A stretch of DNA of 64,000 bases, taken from the NCBI GenBank assembly GCA_947630175.1, contig CANRGJ010000004.1:147946-211945 (forward strand). The letters run 5' to 3'. The first letter of the stretch is position 1. Each line of letters starts with the position of its first letter. Below are positions 49,373-57,095 of the stretch, piece after piece. The notes below the pieces were generated by a model. It did not search any database, had not been told where the DNA came from, and saw only the letters and a list, made by a program, of their open reading frames with translations. The DNA comes from an uncultured Ruminiclostridium sp. Its GTDB lineage: Bacteria > Bacillota > Clostridia > Oscillospirales > Ruminococcaceae. The position numbers were made by a program, and so were the translations under genes.

Positions 49373-50533
49373 TCAAAAGGAAAAGAAACCTTTCAACATC
49401 ATACCAATGCATACGGGAAAGGTCTGTTCAGGGGAGGGGGCGGCGGCGCACACTTCCGTCACAAAAAGGGTATCCTCGCCCAGCAGGACTATTATTTTTC
49501 CTGCACGGTCGCCCTCACTTACAGGGGCGGTCATTTTTTCCTTGATATTATAAAGGTACGTCACTTCGCCGCTTTTTCCTTTGGGAATAAGGCACTGCTG
49601 ACCTTTTTCGGGGCGTATGGGCACTGTTCTCGCAACACCGTTTTCTACGGAAATATCCGAAAGCTGTTCGCCGTCATATTCGGGAGTGAAAAGCTCAAAG
49701 CCGTCAAAGCCGTAGTCAAGAAGCGCTTCGGCTATGTCAAAGCGCCCCTCGTCCGTTTTTGCTCCCAAAACCACCGCAACAAGCTCCATTTCTCCACGCT
49801 TTGCCGTGGCGGTAAAGCAATAGCCCGCATTGTCAGTGGTGCCTGTTTTAAGTCCTGTTATGCCGTTGTAGCCTAACAGCTTGTTGGTGTTCAGGAGTTG
49901 GGTGGCTCGGTCTGTTCCCTCCCTGACGTAGGTAAGGCGGGTGAGGAGAAACTCGTCGAAATAATCGTACCTGCGAAGCTCCGCCGCCATTTTCGCCACG
50001 TCGGAGGCGGTGGAATAATGGTCCTCGGCGTCAAGCCCCGTGCAGTTGACAAAGTGGGTATTTTTCATTCCAAGCTGTGCGGCGTGTTGGTTCATTTGCT
50101 TCACAAATTCCTCTTCGCTGCCGCCGATATGCTCCGCAAGGGCGACGCAGGCGTCGTTGGCGCTGCTTATAACTATCGAACGGGTAATGTCGTAAACGCT
50201 CATCTTTTCCCCCTCGTTCAGCCATATCACCGAGCCGTCCATGGAAAAAGCGTGTGCAGAGGCGGTGATTACGTCCTCCATATGAAGCCTGCCCGCTTTC
50301 ATTTCCTCCGCCGCTATGAGCAGGGTCATTATTTTGGTTATGCTGGCTATGGGAAGCCGTTCGTCGGCGTTCTGAGAATAAAGCACTTGACCCGTTTTCG
50401 CCTCGGCAAGTATCACGGAACGGGCGTCATAGCCCTGCTGTTCCTCCTTTTCGGCAGTTTCGGCATAAACGCTGACAAGGGTTGACGCGGTTAACGCTAT
50501 CGCCGCAAGAGCCGCAGTTATTTTCCTGAGCAT
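49373..50533 (-). CDS. D-alanyl-D-alanine carboxypeptidase (DacF/PBP5 type)
   Basis: The 386-residue exported protein has a signal peptide (about 1-24, cleavage near VYA-ET) and the penicillin-binding triad: S64-x-x-K67 in ASITKIM, SxN at 124-126 in ISSANDA and KTG at 229-231. It trims the terminal D-Ala of peptidoglycan stem peptides. A PBP5-like C-terminal beta domain follows, but the last residues (MMLKGFFSF) form only a short hydrophobic tail rather than a long amphipathic anchor. The start at 50533 follows AAAGGAGAAA; longer readings lack a ribosome-binding site. Confidence 0.9.
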   Translation of the reverse strand: MLRKITAALAAIALTASTLVSVYAETAEKEEQQGYDARSVILAEAKTGQVLYSQNADERLPIASITKIMTLLIAAEEMKAGRLHMEDVITASAHAFSMDGSVIWLNEGEKMSVYDITRSIVISSANDACVALAEHIGGSEEEFVKQMNQHAAQLGMKNTHFVNCTGLDAEDHYSTASDVAKMAAELRRYDYFDEFLLTRLTYVREGTDRATQLLNTNKLLGYNGITGLKTGTTDNAGYCFTATAKRGEMELVAVVLGAKTDEGRFDIAEALLDYGFDGFELFTPEYDGEQLSDISVENGVARTVPIRPEKGQQCLIPKGKSGEVTYLYNIKEKMTAPVSEGDRAGKIIVLLGEDTLFVTEVCAAAPSPEQTFPVCIGMMLKGFFSF

Positions 50534-50632
50534 ATTTTTCTCCTTTCGCAAAAGCTGTCCTGCCATATTTTTATGTATAACGCCGCCGTTAAATGCAAAA
50601 GCTATTCCAAAAGAAAAAGGAGAACTGTAAAT

Positions 50633-51112
50633 ATGACTAGACCTGCTTCCCCGCTGTTGAGGGAATTTGTAAAGCTCACTCTGCTGTTTTTTATGGGCGG
50701 AATGATATATTTCGCCATTGAGGTGGCGGTGAGAGGTTACAGCCACTGGTCGATGATGATAGTGGGCGGACTGGCGTTTATCTGCGTAGGCGGGATAAAC
50801 AGCTATTTCGACAGGAATATGCCTTTGGCTGTGCAAATGCTGTTCAGCGCAGTCATTATCACGACTCTGGAGCTTATCGGCGGACTTACCGTAAACGTAT
50901 GGCTGAAAATGGACGTGTGGGATTACAGCAATATCCCGTTCAACTTTATGGGGCAGATATGTCCGAGATTTTTTGCCGTGTGGTACTTTTTGTCGGCGGC
51001 GGGCATTCTGCTGGACGATTTTTTAAGGTGCAGAATGTTCGGTGAGGAAAAGCAAAGCTACACCTTGTTCAAAAAGGCGGATATGACGCTGAAGGAGAAA
51101 AAGGCGGGGTAA
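50633..51112 (+). CDS. Putative ABC-transporter type IV permease-like membrane protein (PF06541 type)
   Basis: The 159-residue protein has four hydrophobic segments (about 13-35, 38-58, 66-90, 112-135). Diagnostic pieces are LFFMGGMIYFAIEVAVRGYSHWSMMIVGG, ELIGGLTVN, VWDYSNIPFNFMGQICPRFFAVWYFLS, typical of the YmiA-like/PF06541 family, whose transporter assignment is unproven. The start at 50633 follows AAAAAGGAGAACTG. It is divergent from the D-Ala-D-Ala carboxypeptidase and ends at a strong hairpin shared with the convergent lipoprotein gene. Confidence 0.72.
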   Translation: MTRPASPLLREFVKLTLLFFMGGMIYFAIEVAVRGYSHWSMMIVGGLAFICVGGINSYFDRNMPLAVQMLFSAVIITTLELIGGLTVNVWLKMDVWDYSNIPFNFMGQICPRFFAVWYFLSAAGILLDDFLRCRMFGEEKQSYTLFKKADMTLKEKKAG

Positions 51113-51130
51113 ATGCCGTGACAGCAAAAA

Positions 51131-51168
51131 CCGCACTGCCATAAGAATTTTTTCTTATGGCAGGGCGG
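51131..51168. terminator. Bidirectional terminator sharing its arm with the 32.6-kb element
   Basis: CCGCACTGCCATAAGAA (51131-51147) and TTCTTATGGCAGGGCGG (51152-51168) form a near-perfect 17-bp stem with a T-rich loop. The right arm is identical over 17 bases to 32778-32794. Confidence 0.8.
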
Positions 51169-51211
51169 TTAATTTTTGCCGTTTTTAGTTTGAGTATGAA
51201 AGGTTTTTGCT

Positions 51212-51805
51212 TTAAGTCACGCTTACTCCCACTGCGAAGGAATTGCGCCAGTAGTCGGCGGTTATGTCCGCTATCTTTACGTTTTGACCGGGCATGGGGG
51301 AATAAATAAGCTGTCCGTCGCCAATGTAGATCCCGCCGAAATCGGGGTTGCCGCTGTCATTGGTGGAGAAAAAGGCAAGGTCGCCCGCTTTAAGGCTGTC
51401 GTAGCCGACGTGGTTGCCCATAGCCGCCTGCTCAGGCGTTATGCGGGGGCAGTTGATAAAGCCGTTTTCACGCAGTACATAGTAGATAAAGCCTGAATTG
51501 TCAAAGCCTTCTTCGGGGGTGGAGCCGTTTTCTGCAAAGGGTATTCCTATAAGGGCTTCAGCGGTCTGGGCTATGCTTAAGCCCAGCTTGTCCGTTTCTT
51601 CGGGAACGGTGGTGATCTCTTCGGAAGAATCCTCCGTCTGCTGAGGGGTAGTCTGTGAGGTTTCAGATGCGGAGGTATTCTCAGGGGTCACTTCACTTGA
51701 TGAGGAGGAAGTATCGGGCTGTGGGTCGGGCTCTCTGTTGTCATTACACGCTGAAAGCGTGAGCAAAAGCAGTAGAGCCGTAAAAAATATCAATATACGT
51801 TTCAT
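51212..51805 (-). CDS. NlpC/P60-like lipoprotein (2) lacking the catalytic Cys and His
   Basis: The 197-residue lipoprotein (lipobox LSAC, Cys20) has a short Ser/Thr/Glu linker (about 28-72) and an NlpC/P60 fold (about 75-197). It repeats the signature of its paralogue at 28139: FDNSGFIYYVL instead of DCSG (Asn103) and SGNPDFGGIYIGDGQ with Phe157 in the His position. Both changes should abolish hydrolase activity. The start at 51805 follows GAAAGGAG. It has a TTGACT-N17-TAAAAT promoter without WalR-like sites and a long structured leader. A ligand-binding role at the wall is plausible. Confidence 0.82.
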   Translation of the reverse strand: MKRILIFFTALLLLLTLSACNDNREPDPQPDTSSSSSEVTPENTSASETSQTTPQQTEDSSEEITTVPEETDKLGLSIAQTAEALIGIPFAENGSTPEEGFDNSGFIYYVLRENGFINCPRITPEQAAMGNHVGYDSLKAGDLAFFSTNDSGNPDFGGIYIGDGQLIYSPMPGQNVKIADITADYWRNSFAVGVSVT

Positions 51806-52014
51806 TTTTCTCCTTTCCGACTTAAACAGGCTGAAAGCCTGTTTCCCGCAGGGCGGGAACGTCGTACCGTGAGCCACTCCGCCTTCTTTTTCTGTATGGC
51901 GGGCGGTCTTTCGCCGTAAGAGCGCAGGTAAGTACCCTGCGGCGAAAATCCTATGGAAATATTTTTCCTTGTCTTTCTTATTTTTTATACAAAAGACATT
52001 TTTATCTTTATACC
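51806..52014 (-). ncRNA. Structured 5' leader of NlpC/P60-like lipoprotein 2 (unassigned)
   Basis: The leader of about 200 nt folds, on paper, into a closed helix TTTCGCCG/CGGCGAAA (51909-51947) containing an inner CGCAGG/CCTGCG hairpin, then a CCGCC...GGCGG stem, then TTCCCGC/GCGGGAA (51843-51859). A last hairpin AAACAGGCT/AGCCTGTTT (51824-51844) sits right before the ribosome-binding site. This order suggests an RNA regulator, but it does not match riboswitch cores I know, including the c-di-AMP class often found before NlpC/P60 genes. Confidence 0.45.
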
Positions 52015-52043
52015 ATTTTACTTTGTCGGAAGTGAAAAGTCAA
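52015..52043 (-). promoter_or_regulatory. Promoter of NlpC/P60-like lipoprotein 2
   Basis: On the minus strand TTGACT (52038-52043), 17-bp spacer, TAAAAT (52015-52020). No TGTWAY half-sites lie upstream. Confidence 0.7.
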
Positions 52044-52077
52044 TAGAAATGAACAGGATTTTGCATTTTCAACAAAT

Positions 52078-52103
52078 AAGGGACTGCTTTTGCAATCCCT
52101 TTT
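52078..52103 (-). terminator. Terminator of ypeB
   Basis: GGGACTGC-TTTT-GCAATCCC with T runs on the plus side and TTATTTG on the minus side, 33 bp past the ypeB stop. Confidence 0.7.
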
Positions 52104-52135
52104 GTAGTTATTTTGTTGTTTTATGACGGATAATG

Positions 52136-53482
52136 TCAGACTGTGAGCCGTCCGTTGGCGCTTATCCTGAGGAGAAGTATCTGTTCCTCAACGCCTGTAT
52201 CGGCGTTCAGATACACAAGAGTCTGCTGTCCGTCGCTGTCGGTGCAGTAAAACTCATAGCAGTAGCGCTCGTTCATTCCGTCGGAGGGGATAACGCAAAG
52301 GCGGCTCTCCATAACGTTAAGGCTGTCGGAAAGCATTGCGCGGGCGTCCTCCTCCGAAAGTTGAGGTGCTGCAAGATCACGCTGAGTGTGGTTTGTGATA
52401 TAACCTCTTGCGTCATAGCTTACGATATCGCCTGTGTCAAGGGCTACGCCCACTTTGATAAGGTCGGTGTAAAGCACGATGTCGTCCTGCACTCCTGCAA
52501 AGTTGCATATGCAGGCGCCGCCGTTGATTTCATAATAGGTTTCGGTGACGTTTTCTATCCCGAGGGAGGCTAAATATTCCTTTGCCTTTTGCGTTGCCTG
52601 CGACGCAGTGATGGAGGCTGAGCCTGACGCTGCCGCCTTGTATTTCAGCATATAGCTTACATAACCGCCGTTTTTGGTGACGGAAACGGTGGCGTCTGCG
52701 CTTTCAAACACATATGATGGCATTTTGCCGTTTTCCTCGTCTACCATTGTGAGACTGCGCTCACCGCAAGCCTTTGCCGCCATTTCCTGCGCCTGCTCCG
52801 CCGTTATCTCAGGCTGTCCCTCGGTCATAAGGGGTTTCTTTTCAAGGATATGGTCGGAAAAGGGTCCGTCGTAAATAAGGGTGGGATAGTTTGAAAAGCC
52901 CTCCTCGAAATCGGTAAAGCCCTCCGTCACGTTTACGGGATTTGCTCCGCCTGCGGCGCTTTTCACGTCGTCAAAGGTAAGTTCGCCGTCCTCTATGCGC
53001 TTTTCTACCTGCCACATCTTGCCGCTTAGTCCGTCGGCGTAGCCGTAAAGGGTTTTCAGATTGTTCTTTTCTTCATCTGTAAGCTGTTCCCCGCCTGCAA
53101 ACTTGGTGGAAAGGCTCTGGCTGTAATTTCCCACCTGAGAGAGGAATTTGTAGGTCTGCTCAAGGTCAAGCTCCTCAACGGGAAGCTGCGCCAGAGCCGC
53201 CTTGGCGTTTGCCGCCTCGTTCCACAGCTTGCCTGACAGCTTGCCCATCATAGCGGGAGAGTTGGAGTACATTCCCTTGTTCAGCGTGGTCTTGATGTTG
53301 TCAAGGCTGAGGGACAGGTCCTCCACTGCACGCATATAAGCGTACTGTAGCTGTACCTTTGCGGCGTCTGCTCTGCTCTGGCTCTGCACCGCCATAGCTG
53401 CGAAAAGCAGTATAAATGCGGTGAGGAAGCTGATTATCCTTACAAAGGCTCTTGTGGTCAGCGTAATCGTATTTCTTTTCAT
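52136..53482 (-). CDS. ypeB: Spore germination protein YpeB
   Basis: The 448-residue protein has an N-terminal membrane/signal segment (about 12-35). A helical YpeB domain carries TLNKGMYSNSPAMMGKLSGKLW and LSQVGNYSQSLSTKFAGGEQLT; C-terminal PepSY repeats follow (for example ITAEQAQEMAAKACGE and SQATQKAKEYLASLG). In Bacillus YpeB protects and localises the cortex hydrolase SleB and is co-transcribed with sleB. No sleB or cwlJ is next to it here. The start at 53482 follows GAAAGGATAAGC. Confidence 0.85.
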   Translation of the reverse strand: MKRNTITLTTRAFVRIISFLTAFILLFAAMAVQSQSRADAAKVQLQYAYMRAVEDLSLSLDNIKTTLNKGMYSNSPAMMGKLSGKLWNEAANAKAALAQLPVEELDLEQTYKFLSQVGNYSQSLSTKFAGGEQLTDEEKNNLKTLYGYADGLSGKMWQVEKRIEDGELTFDDVKSAAGGANPVNVTEGFTDFEEGFSNYPTLIYDGPFSDHILEKKPLMTEGQPEITAEQAQEMAAKACGERSLTMVDEENGKMPSYVFESADATVSVTKNGGYVSYMLKYKAAASGSASITASQATQKAKEYLASLGIENVTETYYEINGGACICNFAGVQDDIVLYTDLIKVGVALDTGDIVSYDARGYITNHTQRDLAAPQLSEEDARAMLSDSLNVMESRLCVIPSDGMNERYCYEFYCTDSDGQQTLVYLNADTGVEEQILLLRISANGRLTV

Positions 53483-53603
53483 ATTATGCTTATCCTTTCT
53501 TTTGAAGGTAATTTTTTGGGTCGTAGTTATTTTTCTGTAAATTTGCAAAAATATACCTGTGATGAAATGACAAATTTTGCTTGGGATTTTTTTGAAATAG
53601 AAA

Positions 53604-53626
53604 AGAGCCTTGAAGAACAAGGCTCT
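53604..53626 (-). terminator. Terminator of the CAP-domain gene
   Basis: AGAGCCTT-GAAGAAC-AAGGCTCT followed on the minus strand by TTTCTATTTC. Confidence 0.75.
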
Positions 53627-53644
53627 CATTTCTATTTTTATAAT

Positions 53645-53741
53645 TAAGCGTTAGCCTGCAGATCGGGCATTATTTCTTTTGCCCTTTCAACAAGTTTCAT
53701 ATTGCGATGGCTTCTTTCATTGTTCTTTGTATGTTTGCTTG
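53645..53741 (-). other. Short open stretch downstream of the CAP gene, possible gene remnant
   Basis: Between the CAP-domain stop and the terminator the minus strand stays open for about 30 codons in a different frame (KNNERSHRNMKLVERAKEIM then PDLQANA and stop). There is no clear start with ribosome-binding site. It may be the remains of a gene whose body was replaced by the CAP-encoding segment; it may also be chance. Confidence 0.3.
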
Positions 53742-54599
53742 TTATAGAACAACCATAAATACCCAGTCAAATTCTTCCCATTCTTCACAATATGAAACAC
53801 CGACTGCCATATTTTTATAATCTCTTAATAAGCCTTCTCTATGTCCTTCAGAATGTATCCAAGCCTGTACAATTCTCTCTGGGCTCTGTTGCCCATACCC
53901 AATATTTTCACATGGTGGTCCTATAAGACCTTGGTAGGCAAGTTCCCAATATTCGTCCTTGTTGTCTACCCCTTCCCAATACCCTAATTCAATCAGTAAG
54001 TCAATTAAATCTCCACCGTTAGGACGTTCGTGGGAGTAATAATCTACAATCTCATCGGAGCGTATTCTTGTAGCTTGATGAACGGTTTCATTCCATTCAA
54101 GCGGCGACATTCCGTTTTCAACACGAAATTCGTTTATAAGTCTTGCGGCTTCCTTTTCATATTCAAGCCGCATTTCTTCGGTGAATACGAACTCAGGCTC
54201 GGTTGCGGCGGTCGTTGTGGTGGTAGTTGTTGTAGTTGTAGTTACTGTCGTAGTGGTTGTCACAGGCTTTGTCGCCGTTGTGGTCGTTGCCTTTGTAGTT
54301 GTTGAAGATACAACAGGCGTGGGTTTCGGTGCGCTCTGTGTTGTCCCCGCCGTAACAGGTTCATTCTCAGTTACAGGCGTTGTTACCGCCTGTTCAGTGT
54401 TGGTTTCAGCCGTGGTCTTTGCTGTGGTAGTTATATCCGTTCTCTCGCTTGTGGTAGTTTCAACAGGCTCTTGCGTTTCTTCAAAAAACGTAGTGGTTTC
54501 GTCCGCTTGGTTTACCTCCTCCGACGAGCTGCACCCTGTCAGCAAAATAGAGGAAGCAAGCAGCAAAGAAGCGAGAGTATAAGCATTCGTTTTTTTCAT
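53742..54599 (-). CDS. CAP (SCP/PR1)-domain lipoprotein with Thr-rich linker
   Basis: The 285-residue protein has a lipobox (LTGC, Cys23) and a Thr/Val-rich linker (about 25-137, with a long Thr run). Its CAP domain (about 150-285) starts AARLINEFRVENGMSPLEWN and has IRSDEI, CENIGYGQ and AWIHSEGHREGLL. CAP domains are extracytoplasmic and of varied, mostly unknown function in bacteria. The CAP-encoding part uses TTA, ATT, CAA and CCA codons that are rare in neighbours, so the 3' half may be of different origin. Promoter TTGACA-N17-TAAAAT at 54641-54669. Confidence 0.8.
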   Translation of the reverse strand: MKKTNAYTLASLLLASSILLTGCSSSEEVNQADETTTFFEETQEPVETTTSERTDITTTAKTTAETNTEQAVTTPVTENEPVTAGTTQSAPKPTPVVSSTTTKATTTTATKPVTTTTTVTTTTTTTTTTTAATEPEFVFTEEMRLEYEKEAARLINEFRVENGMSPLEWNETVHQATRIRSDEIVDYYSHERPNGGDLIDLLIELGYWEGVDNKDEYWELAYQGLIGPPCENIGYGQQSPERIVQAWIHSEGHREGLLRDYKNMAVGVSYCEEWEEFDWVFMVVL

Positions 54600-54640
54600 A
54601 TTTTTTCCTTTTTCTGAAAAAAGACTTTATTCCCGCCTTT

Positions 54641-54669
54641 ATTTTACCGCCAAAGGAAAATTTTGTCAA
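54641..54669 (-). promoter_or_regulatory. Promoter of the CAP-domain gene
   Basis: On the minus strand TTGACA (54664-54669), 17-bp spacer, TAAAAT (54641-54646). It is back to back with the desulfurase promoter at 54697. Confidence 0.7.
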
Positions 54670-54696
54670 TAGAAATAAGCGCAGCGGTGTTCAAAT

Positions 54697-54725
54697 TTGA
54701 CGTTTTGAGATATTTGTGCTATAAT
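54697..54725 (+). promoter_or_regulatory. Promoter of the desulfurase-thiI operon
   Basis: TTGACG (54697-54702), 17-bp spacer, TATAAT (54720-54725), 45 bp upstream of the ATG. Confidence 0.7.
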
Positions 54726-54770
54726 ATAAAATTGAGTAATTATGAAAGAACGTATTTTGGGGCTTTATAT

Positions 54771-55853
54771 ATGATATATCTGGACAACGCCGCTACCGCA
54801 AAGCCTTGTGCGGAGGCGGTAAAAGCGGCGGCAAGCTGCGCTTTCGGAAATCCCTCCTCTCTTCACGGACTGGGGATAGAGGCGGAAAGGGTAATTTCCG
54901 AGGCGAAAAAAACTATACTTAAAAAGCTGGGCAAAGAGGGAGAGATATATTTCACCTCAGGCGCTACGGAAAGCAACAATCTTGCCGTTTTCGGCACGTC
55001 GAACGCTCTGAAAAGGCGGGGGAACAGGATAGTTACCACGGCGATAGAACACCCCAGCGTTGCAGAGCCGATGAAAAGGTTAGAGGAACAGGGGTTTGAA
55101 GTGGTAAGGCTGTCGCCCTGCAAATATGAGGATTTTGAGCAGGCGCTTATTGACGCCGTTGATGAAGATACTATACTGCTGAGCTTTATGGCGGTGAACA
55201 ACGAAACGGGGTTCATCACCGACTCAAAGCGGGTATACAATGAAGTAAAGAAAAAATTTCCAAGGTGCGTGGTACACGTTGACGGAGTGCAGGGATTCTG
55301 CAAGGTGCCGCTGCACGCCGACATTATCAGTCTTTCCGCACACAAGATACACGGGCTGAAGGGCGTGGGCGCTCTTTACAAAACAAAGGAAACAAGATTG
55401 CTCCCTATCGTTTACGGAGGAGGTCAGCAGGGCGGACTGCGCTCGGGGACTGAGCCCGTGGAGCTTATAGCGGCGTTTTCAGCGGCGGTAAAGGCGTATC
55501 CCGACCTGTCGGAGAAATTTGCGTTGCTTAAGGAAAAGCTGGTGGAAGCGCTGGCAAAGTTGCCGCAGGTAACAATAAACAGCAGGCACGCTGTTGACAA
55601 TATCGTGAATTTTTCCGTTGCGGGAGTAAGGAGCGAGATAATGCTCCACTTTCTTGAGGAAAGGGAGATTTATGTGTCAAGCGGCTCTGCCTGCTCAAGG
55701 GGAAAGGTAAGTCCCGTAACGGCGGCGCTGGGGATAAGCGCAAAGGACGCAGACTGCGCCGTAAGGGTCAGCTTCTGCGGGGAAAATACGGTTCAGGACG
55801 TGGAAAAGCTGGTCGAGGGGATAAAAGACGGGATAAAGAGGTTCAGGAGATAA
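54771..55853 (+). CDS. Cysteine desulfurase (NifS/IscS family)
   Basis: The 360-residue PLP enzyme begins MIYLDNAATAKP and has TSGATESNNLAVFG, the Schiff-base lysine in SLSAHKIHGLKG, and the catalytic Cys in SSGSACSRGKVS. It takes sulfur from cysteine as a persulfide. The very next gene is thiI, which uses such sulfur for tRNA 4-thiouridine, so this is probably a dedicated donor as in the NifZ-ThiI pairs of Bacillus. The start at 54771 matches the usual N-terminus; the ribosome-binding site is poor (TTTTGGGGC). Confidence 0.93.
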   Translation: MIYLDNAATAKPCAEAVKAAASCAFGNPSSLHGLGIEAERVISEAKKTILKKLGKEGEIYFTSGATESNNLAVFGTSNALKRRGNRIVTTAIEHPSVAEPMKRLEEQGFEVVRLSPCKYEDFEQALIDAVDEDTILLSFMAVNNETGFITDSKRVYNEVKKKFPRCVVHVDGVQGFCKVPLHADIISLSAHKIHGLKGVGALYKTKETRLLPIVYGGGQQGGLRSGTEPVELIAAFSAAVKAYPDLSEKFALLKEKLVEALAKLPQVTINSRHAVDNIVNFSVAGVRSEIMLHFLEEREIYVSSGSACSRGKVSPVTAALGISAKDADCAVRVSFCGENTVQDVEKLVEGIKDGIKRFRR

Positions 55854-55870
55854 TTTTCAGATAATTTTCA
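55849..55870 (+). repeat. 11-bp tandem repeat at the desulfurase stop codon
   Basis: GATAATTTTCA occurs twice in a row; the first copy contains the desulfurase TAA stop. Probably a replication-slippage duplication in the spacer before thiI. Confidence 0.7.
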
Positions 55871-55895
55871 GAAAGAGCATAGAGGATTTTAACAA

Positions 55896-57095
55896 ATGGA
55901 AGTTATAATGGCAAAATACGGCGAAATAGCTCTCAAAGGTCTTAACAGGAGCAATTTCGAGGATATGCTGGCGAGAAATATCAGAAGGCGACTGAAAACG
56001 CTGGGAAATTTTGAAGTTGACCGCAGGCAGTCCACCGTGTATATAAAGCCGCTGTCAGAGGACGTTGATATGGACGAGGCGGTAAAGAGAGTTAGTCACG
56101 TTTTCGGGATAGCGGCGGTGCAAAGGTCGCTGGTCCTCCCGAAGGATATGGACGAGATAATAAGACTTGGCATACCTTATCTTAAAGGAGCGCTGGAAAA
56201 AGCGAAAAGCTATAAGGTGGAGGCGAAGCGCTCGGATAAGAGCTTTCCCCTTACCAGCCCGCAGATACAGCAGGTGTTCGGGGACGCTGTTACTGACGCT
56301 TTCCCCGACCTTAAAGTGGACGTTCATCAGCCTGATATGACGGTGATGGTGGAGATAAGGGACAAGGCGGCTTACGTCAACGCCGAGAAGATACCCGCTG
56401 TTGGAGGAATGCCCGTGGGCAGCAACGGAAACGCTCTGCTCCTTTTGTCAGGCGGTATTGACAGTCCTGTTGCCGCTTATATGATGGCGAAAAGAGGGCT
56501 TAAGGTTGACGCCGTACATTTCCAAAGTCCTCCTTATACTTCGCAGAGAGCGCTGATGAAGGTGGAGAGCCTTTGCGAAAAGCTCACGGAATACTGCGGG
56601 GACATAAGATTTTACTGCGTTCCCTTCACCGAGATACAGGAAGCGCTGAGAGATAACTGCGACGGAGATTATTTCACCGTGATAATGCGCAGGCTTATGC
56701 TGAAAATTGCAAATGATATTTGCAGGAAAGGCAATTACGGCGCACTTATAACGGGTGAAAGCGTGGGTCAGGTGGCAAGCCAGACTCTCTCCGCGATAGG
56801 CTGTACTGACAAGGCGGCAGATTTTCCTGTTTTGCGTCCTTTAGTGGGTATGGATAAGAAAGAAATTGTGGAAATTGCACGAAAAATCGATACCTTTGAA
56901 ACTTCTATACTGCCTTACGAGGACTGCTGTACTGTGTTCACCCCAAAGCACCCGAGAACTAAGCCAAGATTGCAGGAAGTTATTGCCGAGGAGGAAAAAT
57001 TTGACTTTTCCCCGCTGATAGAAAAGGCGATAAACGGCATTGTTACTGAAGATTTCAAGATCGGCGGAGAAAGGCGGACAGTCAATGCTGAATAA
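55896..57095 (+). CDS. thiI: tRNA 4-thiouridine sulfurtransferase ThiI
   Basis: The 399-residue protein has an N-terminal ferredoxin-like/THUMP region (about 1-165; MAKYGEIALKGLNRSNFE is the classic ThiI start) and an adenylation domain with the PP-loop LLSGGIDSPVAAYMMAKRG (about 183-201). It ends at about 399 without the rhodanese domain of the E. coli enzyme, as is usual in Firmicutes. It activates U8 of tRNA and adds sulfur from the adjacent desulfurase. GAGGA precedes the ATG. Confidence 0.95.
   Translation: MEVIMAKYGEIALKGLNRSNFEDMLARNIRRRLKTLGNFEVDRRQSTVYIKPLSEDVDMDEAVKRVSHVFGIAAVQRSLVLPKDMDEIIRLGIPYLKGALEKAKSYKVEAKRSDKSFPLTSPQIQQVFGDAVTDAFPDLKVDVHQPDMTVMVEIRDKAAYVNAEKIPAVGGMPVGSNGNALLLLSGGIDSPVAAYMMAKRGLKVDAVHFQSPPYTSQRALMKVESLCEKLTEYCGDIRFYCVPFTEIQEALRDNCDGDYFTVIMRRLMLKIANDICRKGNYGALITGESVGQVASQTLSAIGCTDKAADFPVLRPLVGMDKKEIVEIARKIDTFETSILPYEDCCTVFTPKHPRTKPRLQEVIAEEEKFDFSPLIEKAINGIVTEDFKIGGERRTVNAE

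Noticed and set aside
51806..52014. c-di-AMP (ydaO) riboswitch
   Set aside because: The gene context fits but the conserved core sequences were not found; reported as unassigned leader instead.
54181..54582. Plus-strand frame rich in Val
   Set aside because: It is the complement of the Thr-codon repeat in the CAP-domain gene linker.
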